Shown here in pieces: positions 42,593 through 53,297 of a DNA stretch of 64,000 nucleotides (the first letter of the stretch is position 1; every line of letters begins with the position of its first letter). The notes under the pieces are model-generated. The model ran no database searches and was not told the DNA's origin. It saw nothing but the letters and a program-made list of their open reading frames with translations. The stretch is from Hymenobacter mellowenesis (GTDB lineage Bacteria; Bacteroidota; Bacteroidia; Cytophagales; Hymenobacteraceae), in contig NZ_JAUQSX010000006.1 of assembly GCF_030581005.1 (NCBI RefSeq), positions 186,001 to 250,000 of the forward strand, written 5' to 3'. A program made the translations under genes and the position numbers.

Positions 42593-45106
42593 TTACGCTT
42601 TAGCCGTCTTGGTTTTAGCCGCAGCGGTTTTGGCGGTGGCGGGTTTCTTCGCCGCCGGCTTTTTGGCGGCGGTTTTCTTAGCGGCGGGTTTCTTGGCCGT
42701 AGCGGCTTTAGCAGCCTTTTTGGTCGGCGCATCCGTGTCCTTTTCCTCCTTGGCTGGCGTCGCCTTCTTGCCGAAGCGGCCGCCTTTGGCGGGCTTGTCG
42801 GGCGTGGCGTCGGCCAGCTCCTGGCAGCGCTCCAGCGTGAGTTCGGTGGGCTCCTCGCCTTTGGGAATCTTCACGTTCTTCTTGCCGGCCACGATGTAGG
42901 GCCCAAAGCGGCCGTTCAGCACCTGGATATCCGGGTTTTCGGGGAATGCCTTGATGAGGCGCTCAGCGTCGGTTTTGCGCTTGTTCTCAATCAGCGCCAC
43001 GCCCTCCTCGGCCGTGATGGTGTGCGGGTCCTGCTCCTTGGTGAGCGAGTAGAATTTGCTGTCGTGGCGGATGTATGGGCCGAAACGGCCGAGGTTGGCC
43101 GTCATGTCCTTGTCCTCAAACTGCCCTACGATGCGCGGCAGCTTAAACAAATCCAGCGCCTCTTCCAGCGTAATGCTCTCAATGAACTGACCCTTGCGCA
43201 AGTTGGCGTAGGCCGGCTTCACTTCCGGGTCGGTGGTGTCGCCAAGGGCTACGTAGGGACCGTAGCGGCCCAGGCGGGCAGTTATCTTTTCGCCCGTTTC
43301 GGGGTGCACACCGATTTCGCGGGTGCTGCCTAGCGTGTTGCGCTCAATGTCCTGCCCGGCCTCAATGGTCGCGTGGAACTTGCCGTAGAAGCCGTCCAGC
43401 ATCTTCGTCCAGTTCTCGTGGCCGTTGGCAATCTGGTCGAACTCGTCCTCCACCTTGGCCGTGAACTGATAGTCCACAATCACCGGGAAGTGCGCCACCA
43501 GGAAGTCGTTCACCACCATGGCCGTATCCGTCGGGAACAGCTTGGCTTTCTCGGCACCGTAGTTCTCGGTTTTTACTTCGGTCTGCACCTGGCTGCCGTC
43601 CAGCGTCAGCACGTGGAACTTGCGCTCCTTGCCCTCGCGGGTGTCTTTTTCCACGTAGCCGCGCTTTTGCACGGTGCTGATGGTGGGGGCGTAAGTCGAA
43701 GGCCGGCCGATGCCCATTTCTTCCAGCTTTTTCACCAGCGAAGCCTCCGTGTAGCGCGGCGGCGGCGAGGAGAAACGCTCCGTGGCATTCAAGCGCTGCA
43801 GGGGCAACACCTGCCCCACGCTCAGCGGCGGTAGACCACGCGAGAAGCTCGATTCGCCATCCTTGGCGTCGTCTTCATCCTCATCGTCCTTGCTTTCGGC
43901 ATACACTTTCAGGAACCCCTCAAACGTAATCACCTCACCCGTAGCCGTAAACGTGGTGCCCGGCTGCGTGCCGATGCCAATTACCGCCGTGGTACGCTCA
44001 ATCACCGCCTCTGCCATTTGCGAAGCCATGGCCCGCTTGCGAATGAGGTCGTACAGCCGCTGCTCTGACGCATCCGAACCCGCCTTCACCGCGCCAAAGT
44101 CCGTGGGCCGAATGGCTTCGTGAGCTTCCTGCGCCGAGGCCGATTTGGTTTTAAAAATGCGCTGCTGGTGGTACTCGGCCCCATAAGCGGCCGTGATAGC
44201 GGCCTGCGCACCGGCCTGGGCTTCCTGCGAGAGGTTCACAGAGTCAGTCCGCATGTAGCTGATTTTACCGGCTTCGTACAGCTTCTGGGCCACGCTCATC
44301 GTCTGGGCCACCGAGAAGCCCAGCTTGCGCGAGGCTTCCTGCTGCAAGGTCGACGTGGTGAACGGCGCGGCAGGGCTGCGCTTGCCCGGCTTCTTATCAA
44401 GGCTCTCAATCTGATACGTCGCGCCCACGCAACGGCCCAGGAAAGCTTCGGCATCAGCGCGCGTTTTGTAGCGGGTGGGCAGCTCGGCTTCCAGCACGGC
44501 GCCGCGGCCAGCATCGAAGCGGGCCACTACGCGGTACGCGCTGGCGCTCAAGTGGCTGGCTACTTCGCGTTCGCGCTCTACCACCAGCCGCACGGCCACC
44601 GATTGCACGCGGCCAGCGCTCAGCCCTGGCTTCACCTTCTTCCAGAGCACGGGGCTCAGTTCGAAGCCCACGAGGCGGTCGAGCACACGGCGGGCTTGCT
44701 GGGCATTCACCAAGTCTTGGTTCACCTCGCGCGGGTTGGCGATGGCGCCCAGAATGGCATTTTTGGTGATTTCTCGGAATACGATGCGCTTGGTTTTGGC
44801 GGCCGGCAGGTTCAGCGTTTCGGCCAGGTGCCACGAAATGGCTTCGCCCTCGCGGTCATCGTCACTCGCCAACCACACCATTTCGGCCTCTTTGGAAAGT
44901 TTTTTCAGCTGCGCAATAAGCTCGCGCTTGTCGGCCGATACCACATAAGTGGGCTTAAAGCCGTTGGCGATGTCGATGGCGTTGTTGTCTTTGGGCAGGT
45001 CGCGCACGTGGCCATAGCTGGAGCGCACCACGAAATCCTGGCCGAGGTAGCCTTCTATGGTTTTGGCCTTGGCCGGCGACTCGACGATTACTAAATTCTT
45101 GACCAT
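42593..45106 (-). CDS. topA: DNA topoisomerase I (type IA)
   Basis: 837 residues. TOPRIM start LVIVESPAKAKTIEGYLG and WLASDDDREGEAISWHL; the catalytic Tyr lies in SYMRTDSVNLS. The C-terminal part has the repeated topoisomerase-associated motifs GRYGPYVALGD, LGRFGPYIRHDSKFY and NGRFGPYIVAGKK instead of Cys zinc fingers. The last ~65 residues are a Lys/Ala/Pro-rich histone H1-like tail (KKPAAKKTAAKKPAAKK), common in high-GC bacteria and likely DNA-binding. Relaxes negative supercoils. ATG start at 45106. Confidence 0.95.
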   Translation of the reverse strand: MVKNLVIVESPAKAKTIEGYLGQDFVVRSSYGHVRDLPKDNNAIDIANGFKPTYVVSADKRELIAQLKKLSKEAEMVWLASDDDREGEAISWHLAETLNLPAAKTKRIVFREITKNAILGAIANPREVNQDLVNAQQARRVLDRLVGFELSPVLWKKVKPGLSAGRVQSVAVRLVVEREREVASHLSASAYRVVARFDAGRGAVLEAELPTRYKTRADAEAFLGRCVGATYQIESLDKKPGKRSPAAPFTTSTLQQEASRKLGFSVAQTMSVAQKLYEAGKISYMRTDSVNLSQEAQAGAQAAITAAYGAEYHQQRIFKTKSASAQEAHEAIRPTDFGAVKAGSDASEQRLYDLIRKRAMASQMAEAVIERTTAVIGIGTQPGTTFTATGEVITFEGFLKVYAESKDDEDEDDAKDGESSFSRGLPPLSVGQVLPLQRLNATERFSSPPPRYTEASLVKKLEEMGIGRPSTYAPTISTVQKRGYVEKDTREGKERKFHVLTLDGSQVQTEVKTENYGAEKAKLFPTDTAMVVNDFLVAHFPVIVDYQFTAKVEDEFDQIANGHENWTKMLDGFYGKFHATIEAGQDIERNTLGSTREIGVHPETGEKITARLGRYGPYVALGDTTDPEVKPAYANLRKGQFIESITLEEALDLFKLPRIVGQFEDKDMTANLGRFGPYIRHDSKFYSLTKEQDPHTITAEEGVALIENKRKTDAERLIKAFPENPDIQVLNGRFGPYIVAGKKNVKIPKGEEPTELTLERCQELADATPDKPAKGGRFGKKATPAKEEKDTDAPTKKAAKAATAKKPAAKKTAAKKPAAKKPATAKTAAAKTKTAKA

Positions 45107-45385
45107 GTGGGCGGGTAAGGGTTACGGCAAACCAAAAGAGGGGGCAGGGGGAGTGAAACGGCCAGCCGCGGCGAAATGTTAAATTGGCCGCAAAGATGCC
45201 GGAATATTCCTAGCGAATGCATACCTAGCAATAATCCAGCCGCGCTCGGGCCATTTCAACACCTCATTGAAGGCGGTGAGTTCATTGCTTTCGGTGCCAA
45301 ATTCTGCCTTTGCTTATTGCCGCCGAACGCGCGTACCTTCGCCTTCCCTTTTGTCCTTCTTCCCGCCGATTGATACCTATACTAT

Positions 45386-48300
45386 ATGGCTTCCCCCAAG
45401 ACTCCGCAATCTAAGCCCCGCCGCACCCCAGAAGTGGCCGCTACGGAAGGCGAAACCGGCGGAATGCCGGATGCCGGCGCGGTTTCGTCGCTCGATGTAG
45501 TGCGGACTAATAATGACCTGACCCGCAAAAAAGGCGGCTCGCGCGGCTCCATCGACACGCAGGACCCCGGCTACGTCAACGACCAGCTGAACCGCGTGCT
45601 CTACGCCCTCGACGCCTTCAAAAAAGGCGACGTTTCGGTGCGCCTCACCAAGCAGAACGACGACATCTTCGCCGAAATCGCCGAAGCATATAACTCGATG
45701 GTGGACATGATTGCCGGCGTGGGCGGCGAAGTGTCGCGCATCTCGAAAGTGGCCGGCGTAGAAGGTAACCTCAAGGCTCGCGCCTCGTCCGACGGTGCCG
45801 CCGGCTTCTGGCGCGACATGGTGAACAACATCAACGGCCTCGTGGACAGCATTGCCGTGCCGGTACTAGAAGTAGGCAAGGTGTTGAAGAATATCAGCCG
45901 CGGCAACCTGGACGAAAGCTTCCAGATTCCGGTGTCGGGCGACTTCAAGCTGATGGCCGAAACCATCAACAAGACAATTGATAACCTGAATATCTTCGCC
46001 GGCGAGGTAACCCGCGTGGCGCAGGAAGTAGGCACCGAAGGCAAGCTCGGCGGCCAGGCCTCGGTACCCAACGTGGGCGGCATCTGGAAAGACCTGACCG
46101 ACAACGTAAACAACATGGCTTCGAACCTCACCGTGCAGGTGCGGGACATTGCCAACGTGGCCACCGCGGTAGCAAAGGGCGACCTTTCGCAGAAAATCAC
46201 TGTTGACGTTAAGGGCGAGTTCCTGCAGCTGAAGCAGAACCTGAACCAGATGGTGGACTCGCTCAATCTGTTCGCCGGCGAGGTAACCCGCGTGGCCCAG
46301 GAAGTGGGCACCGAAGGTAAACTCGGCGGCCAGGCATCAGTGCCCAACGTGGCCGGCGTGTGGAAGGACCTGACGGACAATGTTAACAACATGGCCGGCA
46401 ACCTGACCTCGCAGGTACGGGACATTGCCAACGTAGCTACCGCCGTAGCCAAAGGCGACTTGTCGCAAAAAGTAACGGTAGACGTAAAAGGCGAACTGCT
46501 CCAGCTGAAGCAGAACCTGAACCAGATGGTGGACTCGCTGAACCTGTTCGCCGGCGAAGTAACCCGCGTGGCGCAGGAAGTAGGCACCGAAGGCCGCCTC
46601 GGCGGCCAGGCCGTAGTGCCGAACGTAGCCGGCGTGTGGAAGGACCTGACCGACAACGTAAACTACATGGCTAGTAACCTTACCAGCCAGGTACGAGACA
46701 TTGCTAACGTGGCAACCGCGGTAGCTAAAGGTGACCTGACCCAGACGGTTACTGTTGATGTAAAAGGCGAGTTCCTGCAGCTGAAGCAGAACCTGAACCA
46801 GATGGTGGCCTCGCTGAACCTGTTCGCCGGCGAAGTAACCCGCGTGGCACAAGAGGTAGGCACGGAAGGTAAACTCGGTGGCCAGGCCAGCGTGCCGAAC
46901 GTGGCCGGCGTGTGGAAAGCCCTCACCGACAACGTAAACGACATGGCCGCGGCTCTCACCTCGCAGGTGCGGGACATTGCCAACGTGGCAACCGCCGTAG
47001 CCCGCGGCGACTTGAGCCAGAAGATGACGGTGAACGTGAAGGGCGAAATTCTGGAGCTGAAGAACATCCTCAACCAGATGGTGGACTCGCTCAACATCTT
47101 CGGCGACGAAGTAACCCGCGTGGCCCGCGAAGTAGGTACCGAAGGCAAACTCGGCGGCCAGGCCGTGGTGCCCCGTGTCGGCGGCACCTGGAAAGAGCTG
47201 ACGGACAACGTGAACACGATGGCCAGCAACCTGACCTCACAGGTGCGGGACATTGCCAACGTGGCCACCGCCGTATCACGCGGCGACCTGACGCAGAAGG
47301 TGACGGTAGACGTGAAAGGCGAGTTGCTCGACTTGAAGGACAACCTGAACCAGATGGTGGACTCGCTGAACGTATTCGCTGGCGAGGTAACCCGTGTGGC
47401 CCGCGAAGTGGGCACCGAAGGTATCCTGGGCGGCCAGGCCAACGTGCCCAAAGTATCGGGCACCTGGAAGGACCTGACGGACAACGTGAACACGATGGCC
47501 AGCAACCTGACCTCGCAGATGCGGGACATTGCCAACGTGGCCACCGCCGTAGCCAAAGGTGACCTGAGCCAGAAAATTACGGTGAACGTGCGCGGTGAGC
47601 TGCTCCAGCTGAAGGAAAACCTCAACGAAATGGTGGACTCGCTGAACACCTTCGGCGACGAAGTAACCCGCGTGGCCCGCGAGGTAGGCACCGAAGGCAA
47701 GCTCGGCGGCCAAGCCAAAGTGCCCAACGTGCGCGGTACCTGGAAAGACCTGACGGACAACGTGAACACGATGGCGAGCAACCTGACCTCGCAGGTGCGG
47801 GATATTGCCAACGTGGCCACGGCTGTATCGCGCGGCGACCTGAGCCAGAAAGTGTCGGTAAACGTCAACGGCGAGTTGCTCGACCTGAAGGACAACCTGA
47901 ACCGAATGGTGGACTCGCTGAACATTTTCGCCGGCGAGGTAACCCGCGTGGCGCAGGAAGTGGGTACCGAGGGCAAGCTCGGCGGCCAGGCCAGCGTGCC
48001 CGGCGTGGCCGGCGTGTGGAAGGAGCTGACCGACAACGTAAACTACATGGCCTCCAACCTCACCACGCAGGTGCGGGGCCTTGTGAAGGTAGTAACCGCC
48101 GTATCGAAAGGCGACTTGACCCAGAAGCTGACGCTGCAAGCTAAAGGCGAAGTGGCCGACTTGGCCGACACCATCAACAGCATGGTGGATGACTTGAACC
48201 GCCTCGCCTCGGAAGTAAGCCGCGTGGCCAAAGTGGCCGGTGTGGAAGGCAAGCTGACCGAGCGGGCCACCGTAACCGGCGTGTCGGGCTCCTGGAAAGA

Positions 48301-49807
48301 GCTGGTGGACACGCTCAACGCCCTGCTCGAATCCATCGCCTCGCCGGTGCTGGAAGTGAGCCGCGTGGTGCGCGCCATCTCGGAAGGCGACCTGACCCAG
48401 CGCGTGGAAGTACCCACCACGGGCGACATCCTGGCCATGGCCAACGCCCTCAACCTGGCCGTGGAAAACTTGAACGAGTTGCTCGGCGAAATCAACGATT
48501 CGTCGCAGATTGTGGGGACTTCGTCGGAAGAAATGGCCGGTAAAGGCCAGGAAATGAGCCGCGTAACGGTTGACGTGGCCTTGGCCATGCAGCAGATGGC
48601 TGAAGGTGCTCAGAACCAAGCTCTCAAGACCGACCAGGCTTTCAAGCTGATTGAGGAAATCATGCAGGCCACCAAGGAAACGGCCAATAAGGCCGACGTC
48701 GTGAACAAATCGGCTATCCTCGGTGAGCAAACCTCGCAACTCGGTCTGAAAACGGTGGCCGAAGTGGTGAAAAACATGGAAGAAATATCCAGCGCCGCTT
48801 CGCAAACCTCGCGCACCATTGAAGTACTGAGCACCCGGTCGGGTGAAATCAGCAAGTCGCTGGGCGTGATTACCGACATCGCCTCCCAAACCAACCTGCT
48901 GGCCCTGAACGCCGCCATCGAAGCCGCCCGCGCCGGGGAAGCCGGCCGCGGCTTCGCCGTGGTAGCCGAGGAAATCCGCAAGCTGGCCGAAGGCTCCCGC
49001 AAATCGGCCAACGAAATTGCCACGCTGGTAGAGGACGTTCGGAAGGACACCACCTCGGCCGCTACCGCTATTTCGACCATGGAAAACCGAGTGCTCAAGG
49101 GCAAGAACGCCACGTTCGAAGCCAGCTCGGCCTTTAAAAACATTGCCACCAGCAGCGGCGAAACGCTCCGCACGTCGCGCGACATTCTCACCGCCACCGA
49201 GGTACAAAAAACCTCGATTGGCGACGTGGTGAAGTACGTGGAAGAAGTGGTAGCCATTGCTGAGCAAACCGCTACCGGCACGCAGCAAGTAGCCGGTACT
49301 GCCAAGCAACTCTCCACGGCTATGCAGGAGCTGACCACCAGCTCGCAGCGCCTCACCGATATTGCCGACGACCTGCAGGCCGGCCTCGAAACCTTCCAGC
49401 TCAGCGAATACACCTACGAGCCCGAGCCGGAGCCGGAACCCGTGCGCCGTCCGGTAGCCCGCGATGCGTATCGCAACCGGGACGCTTACGCCGCACCGCA
49501 AAACGGCATAGCCCGCCGCGGCCAGGCAGCTCCCGAGCAGGCACCAACTTCTGGCAACGGGCGGCAGAATGGCATGACGCGCCGGGCAACTCGCCCCGAG
49601 ATTGAAGCTCCGATTTCTGCTCCCACCGCGCGCCGTACTCCACGTTCGGCCCAGGCAGAGGCACCGGTGGTTGCCGCCAGCCCGTCGCCGGCCGCCCGTC
49701 GTAAGGTTCGTGCTGGCGCTAAAGCTGACAGCCAGCCGAAAAACGGGCAGGAGAGTGGCAACGGTCAAGCTGCCAAAGTTGCTCCTAAGGCCAAGGCTAA
49801 GAAATAA
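45386..49807 (+). CDS. Giant cytoplasmic chemoreceptor with poly-HAMP array and methyl-accepting signalling domain
   Basis: 1473 residues, no signal peptide or membrane helix. Residues 110-1029 are ten tandem 92-residue units with no indels (DNA 45713-48472, 276 bp each). Each holds a canonical HAMP ([20 protein letters not shown]) and a divergent HAMP ([19 protein letters not shown]), about 20 HAMPs in all. The eight central units are near identical and the two outer units diverge (AGVEG for VGTEG). The MCP domain is 1030-1335 with hairpin tip [20 protein letters not shown] (about 1158-1205). The tail (1340-1473) is basic and low complexity ([29 protein letters not shown]). It heads a CheW-CheY-CheA-CheC operon. 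The 92-residue poly-HAMP repeats are of the kind in fungal group III (Nik1/Os-1) kinases. Confidence 0.93.
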   Translation: MASPKTPQSKPRRTPEVAATEGETGGMPDAGAVSSLDVVRTNNDLTRKKGGSRGSIDTQDPGYVNDQLNRVLYALDAFKKGDVSVRLTKQNDDIFAEIAEAYNSMVDMIAGVGGEVSRISKVAGVEGNLKARASSDGAAGFWRDMVNNINGLVDSIAVPVLEVGKVLKNISRGNLDESFQIPVSGDFKLMAETINKTIDNLNIFAGEVTRVAQEVGTEGKLGGQASVPNVGGIWKDLTDNVNNMASNLTVQVRDIANVATAVAKGDLSQKITVDVKGEFLQLKQNLNQMVDSLNLFAGEVTRVAQEVGTEGKLGGQASVPNVAGVWKDLTDNVNNMAGNLTSQVRDIANVATAVAKGDLSQKVTVDVKGELLQLKQNLNQMVDSLNLFAGEVTRVAQEVGTEGRLGGQAVVPNVAGVWKDLTDNVNYMASNLTSQVRDIANVATAVAKGDLTQTVTVDVKGEFLQLKQNLNQMVASLNLFAGEVTRVAQEVGTEGKLGGQASVPNVAGVWKALTDNVNDMAAALTSQVRDIANVATAVARGDLSQKMTVNVKGEILELKNILNQMVDSLNIFGDEVTRVAREVGTEGKLGGQAVVPRVGGTWKELTDNVNTMASNLTSQVRDIANVATAVSRGDLTQKVTVDVKGELLDLKDNLNQMVDSLNVFAGEVTRVAREVGTEGILGGQANVPKVSGTWKDLTDNVNTMASNLTSQMRDIANVATAVAKGDLSQKITVNVRGELLQLKENLNEMVDSLNTFGDEVTRVAREVGTEGKLGGQAKVPNVRGTWKDLTDNVNTMASNLTSQVRDIANVATAVSRGDLSQKVSVNVNGELLDLKDNLNRMVDSLNIFAGEVTRVAQEVGTEGKLGGQASVPGVAGVWKELTDNVNYMASNLTTQVRGLVKVVTAVSKGDLTQKLTLQAKGEVADLADTINSMVDDLNRLASEVSRVAKVAGVEGKLTERATVTGVSGSWKELVDTLNALLESIASPVLEVSRVVRAISEGDLTQRVEVPTTGDILAMANALNLAVENLNELLGEINDSSQIVGTSSEEMAGKGQEMSRVTVDVALAMQQMAEGAQNQALKTDQAFKLIEEIMQATKETANKADVVNKSAILGEQTSQLGLKTVAEVVKNMEEISSAASQTSRTIEVLSTRSGEISKSLGVITDIASQTNLLALNAAIEAARAGEAGRGFAVVAEEIRKLAEGSRKSANEIATLVEDVRKDTTSAATAISTMENRVLKGKNATFEASSAFKNIATSSGETLRTSRDILTATEVQKTSIGDVVKYVEEVVAIAEQTATGTQQVAGTAKQLSTAMQELTTSSQRLTDIADDLQAGLETFQLSEYTYEPEPEPEPVRRPVARDAYRNRDAYAAPQNGIARRGQAAPEQAPTSGNGRQNGMTRRATRPEIEAPISAPTARRTPRSAQAEAPVVAASPSPAARRKVRAGAKADSQPKNGQESGNGQAAKVAPKAKAKK
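45713..48472 (+). repeat. Ten in-frame 276-bp tandem repeats encoding the poly-HAMP array
   Basis: Ten units of exactly 276 bp inside the receptor gene, starting 45713, 45989, 46265, 46541, 46817, 47093, 47369, 47645, 47921 and 48197. Units 2-9 share long near-identical DNA blocks; the first and last are clearly diverged. No indel changes the period. Confidence 0.93.
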
Positions 49808-49845
49808 GTATCAGTCTAACCGCATAGCTTTTTTTCGTCTATCGC

Positions 49846-50373
49846 ATGGCCGAGATTGAATTAGCCGCCGCCCCCAAAGCCGAGCGCGCCAAACCTGCTG
49901 AGCTGGTCCAGCTCATCGTGTTTCGCCTTGGCGATGAGGACTATGGCATCCGCATCGAACAAGTAAAGGAGGTGACCGTGACACCCGAAGTGGCGCGCAT
50001 GCCCAAAACGCCGCCTTTCATCAAAGGCATCGCCAACCTGCGCGGCGACATCATCGCCATTCTGGATTTGGAAGAGCGGTTCCGGCTGCGGCCGGCGGGG
50101 CGCCCCCTGCCCGAGCGCAGCTACACCGTGGCCGTGGAAGCGGCCGATTACACCCTCGGCCTGATGGTGCGCGAAGTACCACGCCCTTTCACATTGCCCC
50201 TGAGCCAGATTGAGCCGGCGCCGGAGTTTGTGCAGGACGCCGGTACCCGCGATAAATACCTTGAAGGCATTGCCAAACTGCCCGAAGGCGGTATCATCAT
50301 CGTTCTCGACATGCGCAAGCTGCTCACTCCGAGTGAAGTACTGCGCTTGCCAGGCAAAGGGGCATCTTCGTAG
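49846..50373 (+). CDS. cheW: CheW-like chemotaxis coupling protein
   Basis: 175 residues. Single CheW SH3-like domain: LIVFRLGDEDYGIRIEQVKE, VARMPKTPPFIKGIANLRG, IIAILDLEERF and a C-terminal GGIIIVLDMRKLLTP. It links the receptor to CheA in a signalling array. It lies 38 bp downstream of the poly-HAMP receptor, in the same operon. Soluble. The N-terminal ~20 residues are an Ala/Lys-rich extension. Confidence 0.93.
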   Translation: MAEIELAAAPKAERAKPAELVQLIVFRLGDEDYGIRIEQVKEVTVTPEVARMPKTPPFIKGIANLRGDIIAILDLEERFRLRPAGRPLPERSYTVAVEAADYTLGLMVREVPRPFTLPLSQIEPAPEFVQDAGTRDKYLEGIAKLPEGGIIIVLDMRKLLTPSEVLRLPGKGASS

Positions 50374-50437
50374 GCGCAAGCCCGTATGATGCCAAGCCGG
50401 GCGCCGCAAGCCCGGCACCACCCTCGTTATAATTCTC

Positions 50438-50839
50438 ATGTCACCCAATTCCATGAACAAGCGCATCCTCATCGTCGACGACTCTTTTTACATGCGCACG
50501 ATGCTTAAAAACATGCTGACCGATGCCGGCTACGAAGTAGTAGGCGAAGCAGCCAATGGAGCGCAGGCCCTGGAAATGGCCACCGCCACTTCGCCCGACC
50601 TCATCACCCTCGATGTGATTCTGCCCGACAACACCGGGCTGGACGTGTTGAAAAGCCTGCGCCAGATTCAGCCTTCGGCTAAAGTGGTGATGTGCAGTGC
50701 CGTAGGCCAGGAGGTTATCGTCACCGAAGCCATCGAAAACGGAGCTTTGGCCTACATCGTGAAGCCGTTCTCGGAAGAGAAGGTGTTGGAAATCGTAGGG
50801 TCGGCGTTGCAAGGCGACGCCTCCGAACAGTCTGCCTAA
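50438..50839 (+). CDS. cheY: CheY-like response regulator
   Basis: 133 residues (an alternative ATG five codons in, at 50453, would give MNKRILIVDDS). Receiver domain only: VDDSFYMRTML acidic pocket, phosphoacceptor Asp 59 (LITLDVILPDNTG), switch Ser/Ala region VVMCSAVGQ and conserved Lys in YIVKPFSEEKV. It is the expected output of the CheA encoded next. No flagellar or pilus motor genes are in the window, so the target is unknown. Confidence 0.92.
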   Translation: MSPNSMNKRILIVDDSFYMRTMLKNMLTDAGYEVVGEAANGAQALEMATATSPDLITLDVILPDNTGLDVLKSLRQIQPSAKVVMCSAVGQEVIVTEAIENGALAYIVKPFSEEKVLEIVGSALQGDASEQSA

Positions 50840-50943
50840 GTGTTGCGCCAGCGCTTCGTCGTGCCATGCCTGCCTGCCGGAAACGGCCGGTGGTGCCTGC
50901 GCGCGGTGGAGTGTAGCCTACGCCTTACCATTTATTTCGGCCA

Positions 50944-52584
50944 ATGAAAACGCGCGACCAGGAATACCGGGAGCTGTTTATGGCCGAAGCGCTGGAGTAC
51001 TATGACTCCATGAGCCGGCACTTGAGCGAGCTGGAGCGAAACCCCAATGCCGGGCCGTCGCTCAACGAGCTGTTTCGGCTCATGCACAACCTCAAGGCCA
51101 ACGCTCGGGCCATGGGTTTCAACGATTTGGGCGAAGTGGCTCACCACCTCGAAACCCTGTTTGGGTTGATTCGGGACCAGGAACGCACGTTCAGCGGCCC
51201 GCTGACGAGAGTGGTATTTACCGGTGTGGATGCACTCGGCAATATGATTCGGGCGGTGGGGGCCAACCAGCCCTTGCCCGATGCTACCGCTCTGCTCGAT
51301 AACCTCGACCGCTTGGTGCGGGGCGAAGAGCCCATCCTGGATGCTGAAGAGGCCGCCGAGTCGGAGGAGGAATCCAACAAAAAAATGGAGCTGTCGGACC
51401 TGGTCTATATCCAGGTCAAAAAGCTTGACAATCTGCTGAATCTGGTAGGCGAACTGGTCATTGACCGCGACCGGATAATGACGCTGGCCCAGGAGTTGGA
51501 CAACCCGGCGCTGTTGGCTACGGCCCAGCATCTGTTCCGCATTTCCGACGATTTGCAGTACAGTGTGATGGACGCCCGCTTGGTAGGCGTTGGGGTGCTG
51601 CTGAATAAATTTCCTCGCGTGGTGCGCGACGTGGCCTCGGCCGAAGGGAAAGAAGTGGAGCTGACTTTGAGCGGCCAGGACGTGCAGATTGACCGCAACA
51701 TCCTGCAAATCATCACTGACGCGCTGTTGCACCTTGTGCGCAACGCCGTCAGCCACGGCCTTGAAACCACCGAGCAGCGCCTGGCCGCTGGCAAGCCGGT
51801 TGTGGGGAAACTAAACCTGTCAGCCCTGACGGAGCGCGACGACGTGCTCATTCAGGTGCGCGACGACGGCCGCGGCATCAACACCGAAGCCGTGCGCCGT
51901 AAAGCTGTGGAGCGCGGCCTGGTTTCGGCCAATACCGCGGCCACATTGGATGAAAAAGCCGTTTGGGCGTTCCTGTTTGAGCCTGGCTTTTCGATGGCGC
52001 AGAAAGTGACCGATATTTCGGGCCGCGGCGTGGGCCTTGATGTGGTGAAGCTGGCGCTTGATTCGCTGGGCGGGCAACTGCGGGTCGAATCGGAGCTGGG
52101 CGTGGGTACCACGTTCACGCTTGTGCTCCCGACTTCCATCGCCGTGAAGGGCGCCCTACTGGTAGAAGTAGAGGAACGGCCCTATGCCGTGCCGTTGCTG
52201 CACACCGATACGGTGCTTTCGCTCCATCCCGGCCAGATTTCGGTGGTGGGCGGCGTGCTGGTTACTTATTTTCAGGAGCAATCGGTGCCGCTGGTGCCGT
52301 TGCGCCAGCTTTTGTACGACGAAGGCGACGGGCCGCTGCCCTTTGCCACCCGCGACGATATCACCGGGCCCCAACAGGTACTGGTGGTGAACTACAATAA
52401 CCGCCGCCTGGGCTTGGTGGTTGACCGATTTATTCGGCAGCAAAACATCGTAATCAAGCCCTTGAGTAAACCCTTGGATACCATTGACCTTTTTGGGGGC
52501 GTCACCCTGCTGGGCAGTGGGCAAGTCTGCCTCGTGCTCGACGTGCCCGCCCTGACCCGGCTGTTTCTGAACAAACGTCCCTAA
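50944..52584 (+). CDS. cheA: Chemotaxis histidine kinase CheA
   Basis: 546 residues, shorter than the 600-700 of canonical CheA. Hpt/P1 with His 48 (LFRLMHNLKANARAMGF, where H-N replaces the usual H-T). No P2 CheY-binding domain: a short acidic linker (EEAAESEEESNKK, about 130-145) leads to P3 (NLLNLVGELVIDRDRI). The P4 ATPase has LLHLVRNAVSHGLE, RDDGRGI and DISGRGVGLDVVK. P5 (about 396-546) is CheW-like (LVEVEERPYAVPL). With no P2, CheY must dock elsewhere, as in simpler systems. Confidence 0.94.
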   Translation: MKTRDQEYRELFMAEALEYYDSMSRHLSELERNPNAGPSLNELFRLMHNLKANARAMGFNDLGEVAHHLETLFGLIRDQERTFSGPLTRVVFTGVDALGNMIRAVGANQPLPDATALLDNLDRLVRGEEPILDAEEAAESEEESNKKMELSDLVYIQVKKLDNLLNLVGELVIDRDRIMTLAQELDNPALLATAQHLFRISDDLQYSVMDARLVGVGVLLNKFPRVVRDVASAEGKEVELTLSGQDVQIDRNILQIITDALLHLVRNAVSHGLETTEQRLAAGKPVVGKLNLSALTERDDVLIQVRDDGRGINTEAVRRKAVERGLVSANTAATLDEKAVWAFLFEPGFSMAQKVTDISGRGVGLDVVKLALDSLGGQLRVESELGVGTTFTLVLPTSIAVKGALLVEVEERPYAVPLLHTDTVLSLHPGQISVVGGVLVTYFQEQSVPLVPLRQLLYDEGDGPLPFATRDDITGPQQVLVVNYNNRRLGLVVDRFIRQQNIVIKPLSKPLDTIDLFGGVTLLGSGQVCLVLDVPALTRLFLNKRP

Positions 52585-52641
52585 TTTCCCTTTTCTTTCA
52601 CACCAGTCCGCGCAGCTGCACTTCCCCCCAATTACACCGCT

Positions 52642-53274
52642 ATGGATTTATCGATGACTGACTTAGAGCGTGATATAATCCGCGAGATTTTGAACATCGG
52701 CCTCGCCCGGGCGGCTGATTCGTTCGCCGTCATTGCCCAGGAACGGGTGTTGCTGGAAGTGCCGAACATCGACCTGCTGATGAGCGACGACATCATGCGC
52801 AAAGTGCGGGAGTATCAGTCGAAGCACGTGGCCATTCAGTCCGATATTCGCGGCGATTTCAACGGCACCACGCTGATGTTCTTTTCCGGCCAGCACATTC
52901 AACGGCTCTCGCGTGTGTGTTTGCGCATGCAAATCGCTGATACGCTGGACGTGAACGAGCTGCAGGAATCGCTGCTGCTGGAAATCAGCAACATCATCAC
53001 CGGTGCCCTGGTCACGCAGTTGGCTAACATTCTCAAAGCCAATATTTACGGTGCGCCGCCCACGGCGCCGCGAGGCGATATTGCCACGGCCATGCAGTCG
53101 CTGATGCCGCAGCAGCAACTGCAGCCGCTCATTTTCTCGGTGATTACGCAGTTCTCGGACAAGGACAACATGGTGGAATTGCCGCTTATGCTGTTTTTCG
53201 ACCGGGTTACATTTGCTAAAATCCTCGAAATCATTCGCAGCTACGATTTCCTGGGTAGCCAGATGTCGGCGTAA
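52642..53274 (+). CDS. cheC: CheC-family CheY-P phosphatase
   Basis: 210 residues. Both pseudo-symmetric CheC active sites match D/S-x3-E-x2-N-x22-P exactly: Asp-IIR-Glu-IL-Asn with Pro 23 residues later, and Ser-LLL-Glu-IS-Asn with Pro 23 residues later. It should dephosphorylate CheY-P. It ends the receptor-cheW-cheY-cheA operon, 57 bp after cheA. CheC often works with the deamidase CheD, which is absent here, as are cheR and cheB, so signal termination seems to rest on this protein. Confidence 0.88.
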   Translation: MDLSMTDLERDIIREILNIGLARAADSFAVIAQERVLLEVPNIDLLMSDDIMRKVREYQSKHVAIQSDIRGDFNGTTLMFFSGQHIQRLSRVCLRMQIADTLDVNELQESLLLEISNIITGALVTQLANILKANIYGAPPTAPRGDIATAMQSLMPQQQLQPLIFSVITQFSDKDNMVELPLMLFFDRVTFAKILEIIRSYDFLGSQMSA

Positions 53275-53297
53275 GCGCTTCATTCCTGCACTTCGTA

